Assembly (NCBI GenBank): GCA_014380985.1
Contig: JACMIU010000716.1
Span: 1 to 6,011 of the forward strand
Source: Armatimonadota bacterium
GTDB lineage: Bacteria > Armatimonadota > Armatimonadia > Armatimonadales > Armatimonadaceae
Direction: 5' to 3'
DNA length: 6,011 nucleotides
Within the stretch, counting starts at the first letter, position 1; each line of letters begins with the position of its first letter. This document shows, in pieces, positions 1 through 6,011 of this stretch. Under the pieces are notes generated by a model. The model searched no databases, was not told the DNA's origin, and worked only from the letters and a program-made list of their open reading frames with translations. The translations under genes were made by a program, and so were the position numbers.

Positions 1-700
1 GGTGCAGGAAAATATCGCCGCTCTCGGCGCGACCGTTGCCGCCGCCGAAGCCGATTTGCAAGCCGCCCGCACACAGGTCAAGGACTTGACGCTCCGTTCG
101 CCGCTCACCGGTTTGGTGGCGACGCGGCAAGCCGAACCCGGCGCAGTTGTGTCGCCGACCACGCCGTTACTTTCGGTGCAAACGGTGAGCCGGTTGTGGG
201 CAACCGTGGGTGTGCCGGAAGACACGGCGCGGCGAATCGCCCCCGGTCAGTCGGCGACCGTGACGCTTGATGCGTTCCCCGGCGAACGGTTCACCGGGCG
301 TATCGAGCGGATTCTGCCCGCCGCCGACCCGCAAAGCCGCCAGTTCACCGTGCGCGTCGCCCTCGACAACAGTCGTTCACGGTTGCGCCCCGGCACGTTC
401 GCCCGCGTCTCGTTCGTGACGCAAAAAGCAACCGGCGTTTTAACCGTGCCGCCCGAAGCCGTGAAGGAAGCCAAAGACGAAAAGTTTGTTTTAGTGGCGG
501 GCGCGGACAACACGGCGCAGAAACGCCCGGTGAAAACCGGCTTGTCCGACGACAAAGGCGTCGCCGTGACCGGCGACCTGCGCGAAGCCGAAAATGTCAT
601 CATCTTAAGCCAGCGCGACGTGAAACCCGGCGCGAAGATTCGCACCGCGAACGACAAGGCGAAAACCGCCACAAACAATAGCAAGGAAATCGGGAAATGA
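1..700 (+). CDS. RND efflux periplasmic adaptor (membrane fusion protein), 5'-truncated by window edge
   Basis: Adaptor subunit that bridges an inner-membrane RND pump to an outer-membrane channel in the periplasm. About 232 C-terminal residues are visible; full-length relatives have about 350-450, so the signal peptide, first half of the lipoyl domain and first hairpin helix lie upstream of the window. Seen in order: an Ala/Glu-rich helix ending the coiled-coil hairpin (residues 3-28), the second lipoyl half with the family-typical LRSPLTGLVATRQAEPGAVV (31-50), a beta-barrel with DAFPGERFTGRIERILPAADPQSRQF (about 63-145, including the usual LRPGTFARV), and a membrane-proximal domain (VLTVPPEAV onward). 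The C-terminal tail is Lys/Asn/Thr-rich and low in complexity. A GTG at position 2 is in frame but falls inside the hairpin domain, so it is not the real start. The stop overlaps the permease start (ATGA), implying translational coupling. The substrate cannot be inferred. Confidence 0.93.
   Translation, partial: VQENIAALGATVAAAEADLQAARTQVKDLTLRSPLTGLVATRQAEPGAVVSPTTPLLSVQTVSRLWATVGVPEDTARRIAPGQSATVTLDAFPGERFTGRIERILPAADPQSRQFTVRVALDNSRSRLRPGTFARVSFVTQKATGVLTVPPEAVKEAKDEKFVLVAGADNTAQKRPVKTGLSDDKGVAVTGDLREAENVIILSQRDVKPGAKIRTANDKAKTATNNSKEIGK
683..689 (+). promoter_or_regulatory. Ribosome binding site of the RND permease
   Basis: AAGGAAA lies 7 nt upstream of the ATG at 697, inside the last codons of the adaptor gene. 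It supports the ATG that overlaps the adaptor stop as ATGA, so termination and re-initiation are probably coupled. Confidence 0.6.
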
Positions 701-3700
701 ATATCGCCGCTTTTTCCGTGACGCGCCCGGTGGCGGTCACGATGCGGATTCTGGCATTGGTGCTTCTTGGCGCGGTTTGCTATTTGCGTCTGCCGGTAGA
801 CCTCCTGCCCAACGTTTCGATTCCGACCGTGGTGGTGACCACGAACTGGCCCAACGTCGCCCCCGAAGAAATCGAAACGCAAATCACGCGCCCCCTCGAA
901 CGCGCCGTGTCGTCGGTTCCCGGTTTAGCCGAAGTGTCGTCCACCACCGATGAGGGCGTTTCGCGGGTGCGCGTACAGTTTCAGTGGGGCGTAGATGTCG
1001 GGCAGGGCGCGGTGGATATTTTGCAACAGGTGGAACGGGCAAAGCGTTCGTTCCCCGTGGATCCGACCTTAGAGAACCCGATTGTCACCAAGTACGACCC
1101 GTCGCAAACCCCGATTCTGGTCTACGGCGTGTCGGGCATTTCGGACACGATTCGCCTCCGTACCCTGTTAGATAACGACATCGCGCCGGTCTTAGAAAGC
1201 GCGAACGGCGTGGCGGCGGTCACGGTAACGGGCGGCGAGGAACGGGCGGTACTGGTGGAAGTTGACCCGGAAGCATTGCGGGCGCGAAACCTGTCGCTCC
1301 AGCAAATCTCGGACGCCATCGGGCGCGAAAACCTGAACGTGCCGGGCGGGATCGCCCGAACGTCGAACACGGAACTCACGATTCGTTCGCTCGGATTGTT
1401 CGCGTCGCCGGACGAAATCGGTGCGGTTCCCGTGGTGAACGTGCGCGGGCAAGCCGTGCGGGTGCGCGATGTCGCCACGGTGCGCGACGCGGCGGCGGAG
1501 ACGCGCATTTACACGCGGCTGAACGGCGAACCGGCGGTCGGGCTATCCATCGTGCGGCAAAGCGGGGCGAACACGCTTTCCACCGTGAAAGACGTGCTGG
1601 TGAAGTTGGAAACGGTCAAGAAGCAGTACCCCGAACTCAAGTTCGGACTCGCCTACGATCAGTCACGCTTTATCGGGCAGTCAGTGTCGCGGGTGCAGGA
1701 GGACGGCGTTATCGGGGCGACGCTCGCCGTGGTGATTTTGTTGTTCTTTCTGCGAAACGTCCGCTCCACGCTCGTGGTCGCGCTTTCGATTCCGATTTCG
1801 ATTATCTCCACGTTCGCGCTGATTTACCTCTGCGGGTTCACGCTCAACACGATGAGCCTTGCCGGTCTCGCGCTGGCGGTCGGCTTGATTGTGGATGACG
1901 CCGTGGTGGTGCTGGAGAACATTTTCCGGCACATGGAGCGCGACAAGAAGCGGGCGGCGGAAGCGGCGGTTTCGGGAACACAGGAAATCCTGTCCGCCGT
2001 GGTCGCCTCGACCGTGACGATTATCATCGTGTTTTTGCCGCTACTGCTGATTCGTGGGCAAGCCGGGCAGATGTTCACGCAACTCGCTTTAGTCGTGATT
2101 TTCTCTATCGCCGTGTCGCTTCTGGACGCCGTGACCGTGGTTCCGATGTTGGCGTCGCGGTTTATCGAATCGAAGGCGTATCAGGGCGGACAGGACGAGG
2201 CACTGAAAAACGACAAGTCGCTACTCGGTCGGTTCTTCCGCTTCGCGGGGGCGAAGTTCGATGCCTTAGACACTTCTTATCACCGCGGCTTGCAGTGGGC
2301 GTTGAAGCACCGCTGGCAGGTGGTCGGCGGTGCGTTTGGGATTACCGGGGCGTCGTGCTTCCTGATTCCCTTAATCGGAACCGAACTGATGCCGCAAACC
2401 GACAGCGGCGATTTGCAACTGCGCCTCAAACTGCCGATTGGCACGAGCCTTGCCACCACCGACGCGGTGATGAAACAGGCGGAGAAAATCCTCGCGGACA
2501 ATCCGAACGTCGAAACCGTGTTCTCGGCGGCGGGAACCAACCTTTCGATTCGCGGCGTCGGCGCGACGCTGGATCCGAATCAGGGCGCGGCGATTGTGAA
2601 ACTCAAGCCGGAGCGCAAATCGTCCACGCAGGACGTGATTGGCGAACTGCGAAAGAAATTAAGCGCGATTCCCGGCGCGAACCCGAATATCACGCCGATT
2701 GACTTGGTGACGCAAACGCTGACCGGCGGCAACCAGAACATCGAAGTCGTGATTTTCGGCGAATCGCTCGAAGAGTTAGCGAAACAGTCCAAAGTCGTAC
2801 AGGAAAAACTGCGCGACGTGCGCGGACTTCAGAACGTGGATGTCAACTGGCAGGACGCCACGCCCGAACTACAGTGGCGCGTGGATCGGGACAAAGCCAC
2901 GTCGCTCGGCTTGTCGTTCCGCAACGTCGCCGGAACCATAAACGCCGCTACCAACGGCAATATCGCATCGTACTATCAAGAGAACGGCTATCAGTACCCG
3001 ATTCTGGTGCAACTGCCGGAATCGCGCCGCAAAACCGTGGAAGATTTGCTATCGCTTCCGCTTCGCCCCGACCTGTTAGCAGGGAACAACGGCGTCCTGA
3101 CCGGCAACTTGGCGGGCGTCGCGCCCCCCCCGAATATCGAACTGCGGCAAATCGCCCGTGCTTCCCGCGAAACCGGTCCGAGCGAAATTACCCGGCTCAA
3201 CCGGCAACGTTATATCGCCGTCACCGGAACGCCCGAAGGTCGGTCGGAAAGCGAGATTCAGGACGAAATCACGCAGCGCATGGGTAGCGTGAAACTGCCC
3301 GACGGCTACCGGTGGGACTTTGGCTCGGCGCAAAAGCGGCGGGCGGAAGAGTTCGCGGGCATGGGAACCGCCGTGTTCCTCGCCATCGCCCTGATCTATA
3401 TGGTGTTGGCGTCGCAGTTCGAGTCGTTTATTCACCCGTTCACGATTCTGCTCTCGGTTCCGCTGGCGATTACCGGCGTGATTATCGCGCTATTCTTATC
3501 GGGGCGGGCGTTCGGGCTAACGGCGTTTATCGGCGTATTGCTTCTCGTCGGCATCGTGGTCAAGAACGGCATTTTGCTGATTGACTACACGAACCAACTG
3601 CGCGAACGCGGACGAACCCGCGACGAGGCGGTTTTAGAAGCAAGCCCGACACGGCTTCGCCCGATTCTGATGACAAGCCTCGCGGCGGGTTTCGGCATGG

Positions 3701-4008
3701 TTCCGCTCGCGCTGGGCTTGGGGGAAGGCTCGGAAACGCAAGCCCCGCTCGCAACGGCGGTGGTGGGCGGGCTGACGACCTCCACGGTCTTGACCCTGTT
3801 TGTCGTGCCAGTGGTCTACACCCTGTTCGACGACCTCGCCCGCAAACTGCGCGGGGGCAAGGATGCCGACAAAGACTTGGCACGTCCCCCGGCGATTATC
3901 GAGCCGTCGGTGGAGTCCGTGGAGCGTGAGCCACAGTACGCGGGTAAGTCCGGCGCGAGCGAATACGCGGAGCCGCTACCGAAGGGGGAACCCGTTGAGC
4001 GAAGATAA
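697..4008 (+). CDS. RND-family efflux transporter permease (AcrB/MdtB-like)
   Basis: Inner-membrane proton-driven antiporter of an RND tripartite efflux pump, 1103 residues (AcrB has about 1050). Seen: an amphipathic N-terminal helix (SVTRPVAVTM), TM1 (about 13-31), a first large periplasmic porter/docking loop (about 33-335), TM2-TM6 (about 336-488), TM7 (about 540-560), a second large periplasmic loop (about 563-888), TM8-TM12 (about 889-1045) and a polar cytoplasmic tail of about 57 residues. The proton-relay residues are present: tandem Asp400-Asp401 in GLIVDDAVVVLEN of TM4 and Lys956 in GIVVKNGILLIDY of TM10, equivalent to AcrB D407/D408 and K940. ALIYMVLASQFESF and the Pro-Leu-Ala-Thr-Ala-Val-Val-Gly-Gly stretch near the end are also family hallmarks. 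This pattern fits the hydrophobe/amphiphile branch better than the heavy-metal CzcA branch, but the exported compounds cannot be told. The second loop carries a Pro/Asn/Gly-rich insertion (about residues 792-815, LLAGNNGVLTGNLAGVAPPPN). The gene sits between its adaptor and a MarR regulator, overlapping both. Confidence 0.96.
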   Translation: MNIAAFSVTRPVAVTMRILALVLLGAVCYLRLPVDLLPNVSIPTVVVTTNWPNVAPEEIETQITRPLERAVSSVPGLAEVSSTTDEGVSRVRVQFQWGVDVGQGAVDILQQVERAKRSFPVDPTLENPIVTKYDPSQTPILVYGVSGISDTIRLRTLLDNDIAPVLESANGVAAVTVTGGEERAVLVEVDPEALRARNLSLQQISDAIGRENLNVPGGIARTSNTELTIRSLGLFASPDEIGAVPVVNVRGQAVRVRDVATVRDAAAETRIYTRLNGEPAVGLSIVRQSGANTLSTVKDVLVKLETVKKQYPELKFGLAYDQSRFIGQSVSRVQEDGVIGATLAVVILLFFLRNVRSTLVVALSIPISIISTFALIYLCGFTLNTMSLAGLALAVGLIVDDAVVVLENIFRHMERDKKRAAEAAVSGTQEILSAVVASTVTIIIVFLPLLLIRGQAGQMFTQLALVVIFSIAVSLLDAVTVVPMLASRFIESKAYQGGQDEALKNDKSLLGRFFRFAGAKFDALDTSYHRGLQWALKHRWQVVGGAFGITGASCFLIPLIGTELMPQTDSGDLQLRLKLPIGTSLATTDAVMKQAEKILADNPNVETVFSAAGTNLSIRGVGATLDPNQGAAIVKLKPERKSSTQDVIGELRKKLSAIPGANPNITPIDLVTQTLTGGNQNIEVVIFGESLEELAKQSKVVQEKLRDVRGLQNVDVNWQDATPELQWRVDRDKATSLGLSFRNVAGTINAATNGNIASYYQENGYQYPILVQLPESRRKTVEDLLSLPLRPDLLAGNNGVLTGNLAGVAPPPNIELRQIARASRETGPSEITRLNRQRYIAVTGTPEGRSESEIQDEITQRMGSVKLPDGYRWDFGSAQKRRAEEFAGMGTAVFLAIALIYMVLASQFESFIHPFTILLSVPLAITGVIIALFLSGRAFGLTAFIGVLLLVGIVVKNGILLIDYTNQLRERGRTRDEAVLEASPTRLRPILMTSLAAGFGMVPLALGLGEGSETQAPLATAVVGGLTTSTVLTLFVVPVVYTLFDDLARKLRGGKDADKDLARPPAIIEPSVESVEREPQYAGKSGASEYAEPLPKGEPVERR
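3982..3988 (+). promoter_or_regulatory. Ribosome binding site fixing the MarR TTG start
   Basis: AAGGGGG ends 6 nt before the TTG at 3995. It is the only purine-rich site near the point where MarR-family similarity could begin, and it decides the start in favour of this TTG over the far-upstream in-frame ATG at 3800. Confidence 0.6.
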
Positions 4009-4462
4009 CAAGGGCGGCAGTGAGGGCAACGACGATACTCACGCCGCCGTGATTGAGCAGATGCTACCGGAAATCGCCCGCCGTTTGTTCACTGTTTCGC
4101 CGGAGTCGCCGCTTGCCGAGCTGCCGAACGCACAACTCAAAGTGTGTAGTTCGCTCCTCAACGGTTGGCGCACGATGTCGCAGATCAGCGAGGAGATGCA
4201 CATTTCCGTCAGCGCGGTGACACAGATTGCTGACCGATTGGAAAAGGCGGGTATGGTGTGCCGTTTCGCGGAAAGCGACGCGGCACACGGCGACCGACGC
4301 GTCCGCCACCTCGCGCTAACGCCGCACGGCGAATCGCTGATGCTCTCGCGGCGTGACGAACGCCGCGAGCGCGTCGCCGCCGCATTGTCGCACCTGTCGC
4401 CGGGCGAGCAGGAAGCGGTGCGCGGCGCACTCGACTTGCTCTTGGCGGCGAGCCGAAAGTAA
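3995..4462 (+). CDS. MarR-family winged-helix transcriptional regulator
   Basis: Predicted dimeric DNA-binding repressor of 155 residues, the usual MarR size (about 140-160). Seen: an N-terminal helix of the dimer interface (THAAVIEQMLPEIARRLF, 15-32), LPNAQLKVCSSLL (43-55), a helix-turn-helix (MSQISEEMHISVSAVTQIADRLEKAGMV, 61-88) whose SVSAVTQIADRLE is the recognition helix, a beta-wing with a basic DRRVRHLALTPHGESL stretch (100-115; the Asp-Arg-Arg wing signature), and a C-terminal dimerisation helix (LSPGEQEAVRGALDLLLA). The TTG start is chosen for its Shine-Dalgarno and because the in-frame extension back to an ATG at 3800 would be read out of frame through the permease's last membrane segment. 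It overlaps the permease by 14 bp, so it is co-transcribed with, and probably feeds back on, the efflux operon; ligand and operator are unknown. Cys51 and Cys89 are present, but redox sensing would be speculation. Confidence 0.9.
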   Translation: MSEDNKGGSEGNDDTHAAVIEQMLPEIARRLFTVSPESPLAELPNAQLKVCSSLLNGWRTMSQISEEMHISVSAVTQIADRLEKAGMVCRFAESDAAHGDRRVRHLALTPHGESLMLSRRDERRERVAAALSHLSPGEQEAVRGALDLLLAASRK

Positions 4463-4475
4463 ATCCATTATATTT

Positions 4476-4527
4476 GCCACTCTACAAATACTCGGACGTT
4501 GAAACGTCCGAGTATTTGTAGAGTGGC
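4476..4527 (+). repeat. Perfect 25-bp inverted repeat (hairpin) after the efflux operon
   Basis: Arms 4476-4500 and 4503-4527 are exact reverse complements over 25 bp, separated only by GA at 4501-4502. It begins 13 bp after the MarR stop, so a role in ending or stabilising the efflux transcript is likely. No T-run follows the stem on either strand (GCGTCATCG on +), so it does not fit a canonical intrinsic terminator. It could instead be a non-canonical terminator, a 3'-end-protecting hairpin or a dispersed palindromic element. The arms are more AT-rich than the flanking genes. Confidence 0.9.
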
Positions 4528-4554
4528 GCGTCATCGAAAACCGGCATTTTACGG

Positions 4555-4560
4555 TACACT
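4555..4560 (+). promoter_or_regulatory. Candidate -10 element (TACACT) of a leaderless promoter for the prenyl synthase
   Basis: TACACT matches TATAAT at four of six positions and the TANNNT form used in several phyla. It ends 5 nt before the GTG start at 4566, which would place the transcription start at or very near the start codon. No clear -35 is seen 16-18 bp upstream. The lack of any Shine-Dalgarno before the GTG supports this reading. Confidence 0.4.
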
Positions 4561-4565
4561 CCCCT

Positions 4566-5462
4566 GTGACCGATCCCGATTTCGACCTTGATACCTATGC
4601 CGCCCGGTGGAGCGAATCCATACACGCCGCCCTTTCGACCTACACGCCGCCCGCCGATGCCCCACCCGCCGTGCTTCACGAAGCCATACGCTACTCCCTG
4701 TTCGCGGGGGGCAAGCGACTACGCCCCCTGCTCTGCGTCGCCGGGGCGGAAGCGGTGGGCGGTACAGGCGAAATCGTGCTACCGACCGCCGCCGCGCTGG
4801 AAATGATCCACACGTTTTCCCTGATTCACGACGATTTGCCCGCGCTTGATAACGACGATTTGCGCCGGGGAATCCCGACCCTGCATAGAGCGTTCCCCGA
4901 AGCGATAGCGATTTTAGCGGGAGACGCCCTGCACACGCTGGCGTTCGCGGTGATCGCCACGCACCAAACCGGTAGCGCGGACGCCGTGCTTCGCGTCATA
5001 CGACTACTCGCGGACGCCTGCGGCGAACGCGGTATGGTCGGCGGGCAGGTAGACGATATACTACACGAACGCCAACCGATAGATGCTAAAACGTTGCGTT
5101 CAATTCACGAGCGAAAAACCGGTGCGCTTTTGTCGGCGTCGCTACTTTCCGGCGCGGTTTTATCCGGCGCGACGCCCGCGCAGGAAGCCGCGCTAACGCG
5201 GTGCGGCGAACAAATCGGTATCGCGTTTCAAATCGTGGACGATATTTTGGACGTGACTGGCGACGACGCCACCCTCGGCAAACCCGCCGGTTCCGACGAA
5301 AAGTTAGACAAGGCGACGTACCCGAAACTGTTTGGACTGGACGAGTCGCGCCGCCTCGCGCACCAAGCCGCAGAAAACGCGGAAAACGCGCTTACCGGGT
5401 TCGGTGCGAGTGCCGACCCGCTCCGCGCATTCGCCCGCTTCGTAGTCCAGCGCAACACTTAA
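4566..5462 (+). CDS. ispA: Short-chain polyprenyl diphosphate synthase (farnesyl/geranylgeranyl diphosphate synthase, IspA-type)
   Basis: Cytosolic Mg-dependent prenyltransferase condensing isopentenyl diphosphate with allylic diphosphates to make C15 (possibly C20) precursors for quinones, undecaprenyl carrier, carotenoids or hopanoids. The 298 residues match IspA length. Seen: GGKRLRP (48-54), first Asp-rich motif DDLPALDNDD (89-98) followed by LRRG, AGDAL (118-122), GMVGGQVDD (156-164), HERKTGAL (181-188), second Asp-rich motif DDILD (225-229), and GKPAGSDEKLDKATYP (238-253). The two-residue-expanded first Asp motif is the bacterial FPP-synthase form. Phe84, five residues before that motif, is bulky, which in this family favours a C15 product; product length is still an inference. 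All catalytic residues appear intact. The GTG at 4566 is the only ATG/GTG/TTG start between an in-frame TGA at 4500 and conserved sequence, and it has no Shine-Dalgarno. The gene stands alone, 103 bp after the efflux operon. Confidence 0.95.
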   Translation: MTDPDFDLDTYAARWSESIHAALSTYTPPADAPPAVLHEAIRYSLFAGGKRLRPLLCVAGAEAVGGTGEIVLPTAAALEMIHTFSLIHDDLPALDNDDLRRGIPTLHRAFPEAIAILAGDALHTLAFAVIATHQTGSADAVLRVIRLLADACGERGMVGGQVDDILHERQPIDAKTLRSIHERKTGALLSASLLSGAVLSGATPAQEAALTRCGEQIGIAFQIVDDILDVTGDDATLGKPAGSDEKLDKATYPKLFGLDESRRLAHQAAENAENALTGFGASADPLRAFARFVVQRNT

Positions 5463-5479
5463 CCCTTTTGATGTTTAAT

Positions 5480-5495
5480 CCGAAAACGTTTGCGG
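5480..5495. promoter_or_regulatory. Putative LacI/GalR-type operator, imperfect copy
   Basis: CCGAAAACGTTTGCGG is a palindrome with 7 of 8 base pairs matching around a central CG. It shares GAAAACGTTT with the perfect palindrome centred 35 bp downstream. The central CpG flanked by A and T runs resembles operators known for LacI/GalR-family repressors. It lies 18 bp after the prenyl synthase stop, upstream of the secreted-protein gene. Confidence 0.5.
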
Positions 5496-5513
5496 TACTA
5501 ATGTATCACGCCA

Positions 5514-5531
5514 TCAGAAAACGTTTTCTGA
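5514..5531. promoter_or_regulatory. Putative LacI/GalR-type operator, perfect 18-bp palindrome
   Basis: TCAGAAAACGTTTTCTGA is an exact 18-bp palindrome with a central CG. The GAAAACGTTTTC core is the classic shape of LacI/GalR-family operators, including CcpA-type sites. It lies 106 bp upstream of the ATG at 5638, and with the site at 5480-5495 it makes a pair spaced 35 bp centre to centre. No regulator gene of that family is visible here, so the binding protein is inferred only. Confidence 0.6.
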
Positions 5532-5624
5532 ATCATGGAGAACAGAAACACGGCGCGAGCGGAGCGACGATGCAGACGCGCCCCTGCTGACTTTGCCCAT
5601 TGCCGGGCTACCTGACCTTCTGCA

Positions 5625-5630
5625 AAGGAG
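5625..5630 (+). promoter_or_regulatory. Shine-Dalgarno of the secreted-protein gene
   Basis: AAGGAG is followed by a 7-nt spacer and the ATG at 5638. It is the strongest ribosome binding site in the window and fixes this start. Upstream CTTTGC (5591-5596) and CCTT (5616-5619) could each pair with part of it. Confidence 0.8.
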
Positions 5631-5637
5631 TAGAGAA

Positions 5638-6011
5638 ATGAACCGTGTATCTCGGCGCGATTTCGCGTCCCGTTTGTTATCGTTTGTCGGTGTCGTTGCC
5701 GTTGCGGGGGCGGTGCTGACAAGCGTCTCGCCCGCGTTCGCGCAAGGACGCAACCCGTTTTCGTGGCCCTTCGCCTCGGACAGCATCTGGAACACCCCGA
5801 TTCACACCTCCGCGAACTACGGCTGGGCGGGTTTCGAGGGGGAACCTGACTGGGCGTATAGCACCGAACTGGAATACATCGCGTATGTGGACGACAACAC
5901 GCCGTATGTGCAAACGTACTTTCCCGGCTACCCGTATCGCAACGACGGAAACGACCTGAACTGGATCGGCTCGGTGCGCGTTCCCGGTTGGCTGTATATC
6001 GGTGACATAAC
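5638..6011 (+). CDS. Secreted protein with Tat-like signal peptide, unknown function, 3'-truncated by window edge
   Basis: An open frame from a well-supported ATG (AAGGAG, 7-nt spacer) runs off the window; 124 codons are visible. Residues 1-35 form a signal peptide: SRRDFAS (5-11) fits the twin-arginine pattern S-R-R-x-F, then a hydrophobic stretch (LLSFVGVVAVAGAVL, 13-27), and an AFA/Q signal-peptidase I site after Ala35. The start of the mature part reads NPFSWPFASDSIWNTPI (39-55) and is then rich in Trp, Tyr, Asp and Asn, typical of extracellular beta-rich domains. From memory, a Ser-x-Trp-Asn-Thr-Pro-Ile motif near the N-terminus recurs in secreted bacterial proteins, some linked to carbohydrate, but I cannot name a family. 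Upstream palindromes suggest control by a LacI/GalR-type repressor, which would fit a sugar-responsive secreted protein. No catalytic residues can be assigned. Confidence 0.85.
   Translation, partial: MNRVSRRDFASRLLSFVGVVAVAGAVLTSVSPAFAQGRNPFSWPFASDSIWNTPIHTSANYGWAGFEGEPDWAYSTELEYIAYVDDNTPYVQTYFPGYPYRNDGNDLNWIGSVRVPGWLYIGDI

Noticed and set aside
2..4. GTG as the start of the adaptor gene
   Set aside because: It would begin the protein inside the coiled-coil hairpin, without signal peptide or first lipoyl half; the gene almost certainly starts upstream of the window.
247..882. 211-codon open frame on the minus strand
   Set aside because: It lies wholly across the adaptor/permease junction, whose + strand reading has clear family motifs; the minus product is Arg/His-rich with no recognisable domain, as expected of a shadow frame in GC-rich coding DNA.
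3800..3994. N-terminal extension of the MarR gene back to an in-frame ATG
   Set aside because: These 65 codons overlap the permease TM12 and tail in another frame, encode Ser/Arg/Trp-rich sequence unlike MarR proteins, and the TTG at 3995 has a ribosome site and gives normal family length.
5088..5095. AAAACGTT inside the prenyl synthase gene as a third operator copy
   Set aside because: Only the short central core matches, the flanks are not palindromic, and it lies within conserved coding sequence.
4566..5462. Other frames over the prenyl synthase on both strands
   Set aside because: Only the 298-residue frame carries all conserved prenyltransferase motifs; the others are Arg/Pro-rich shadow products.
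5552..5582. GGCGCG/CGCGCC pairing as a riboswitch or terminator stem
   Set aside because: It is only 6 bp with a 19-nt loop and no T-tract, and it matches no riboswitch core I recognise; such GC pairs are common by chance here.
5535..5615. 26-residue ORF in the leader of the secreted-protein gene (possible leader peptide)
   Set aside because: There is no Shine-Dalgarno before its ATG, the peptide is Arg/Ala-rich without regulatory-codon runs, and an ORF of this length is expected by chance in GC-rich DNA.

Overview
The window is GC-rich (roughly 60 % by eye), gene-dense bacterial DNA, with every supportable gene on the + strand. The double-membrane-type efflux genes (periplasmic adaptor plus RND permease) point to a diderm (Gram-negative-type) organism. 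A probable SD-less or leaderless GTG gene, a good AAGGAG Shine-Dalgarno elsewhere and a Tat-like secreted protein are compatible with a less-studied diderm phylum. The sequence alone does not let me name a taxon; Armatimonadota-like is only a guess.

Bases 1-4462 hold the end of an efflux operon. It contains the C-terminal 232 residues of an RND membrane-fusion (adaptor) protein, a complete 1103-residue RND inner-membrane permease joined to it by an ATGA overlap, and a 155-residue MarR-family repressor whose TTG start lies inside the permease's 3' end. The layout suggests a translationally coupled pump with its own regulator encoded last. No outer-membrane channel gene is in view. The operon is followed by a 25-bp perfect inverted repeat with a 2-nt loop (4476-4527) and no T-tract.

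Bases 4566-5462 encode a complete short-chain trans-isoprenyl diphosphate synthase (IspA-type). Its GTG start has no Shine-Dalgarno and sits 5 nt downstream of a TACACT -10-like hexamer, as expected for a leaderless message.

Bases 5463-5637 are a 175-bp intergenic region carrying two GAAAACGTTT-centred palindromes, one of them an 18-bp perfect palindrome, that look like LacI/GalR-family operators. They lie upstream of a gene starting at 5638 that runs off the window. That gene encodes a Tat-like signal peptide followed by an aromatic-rich extracellular domain I cannot assign. The window's most interesting feature is this probable operator-controlled secreted protein. I see no CRISPR array, insertion sequence, tRNA or rRNA, and no convincing new multi-gene system.
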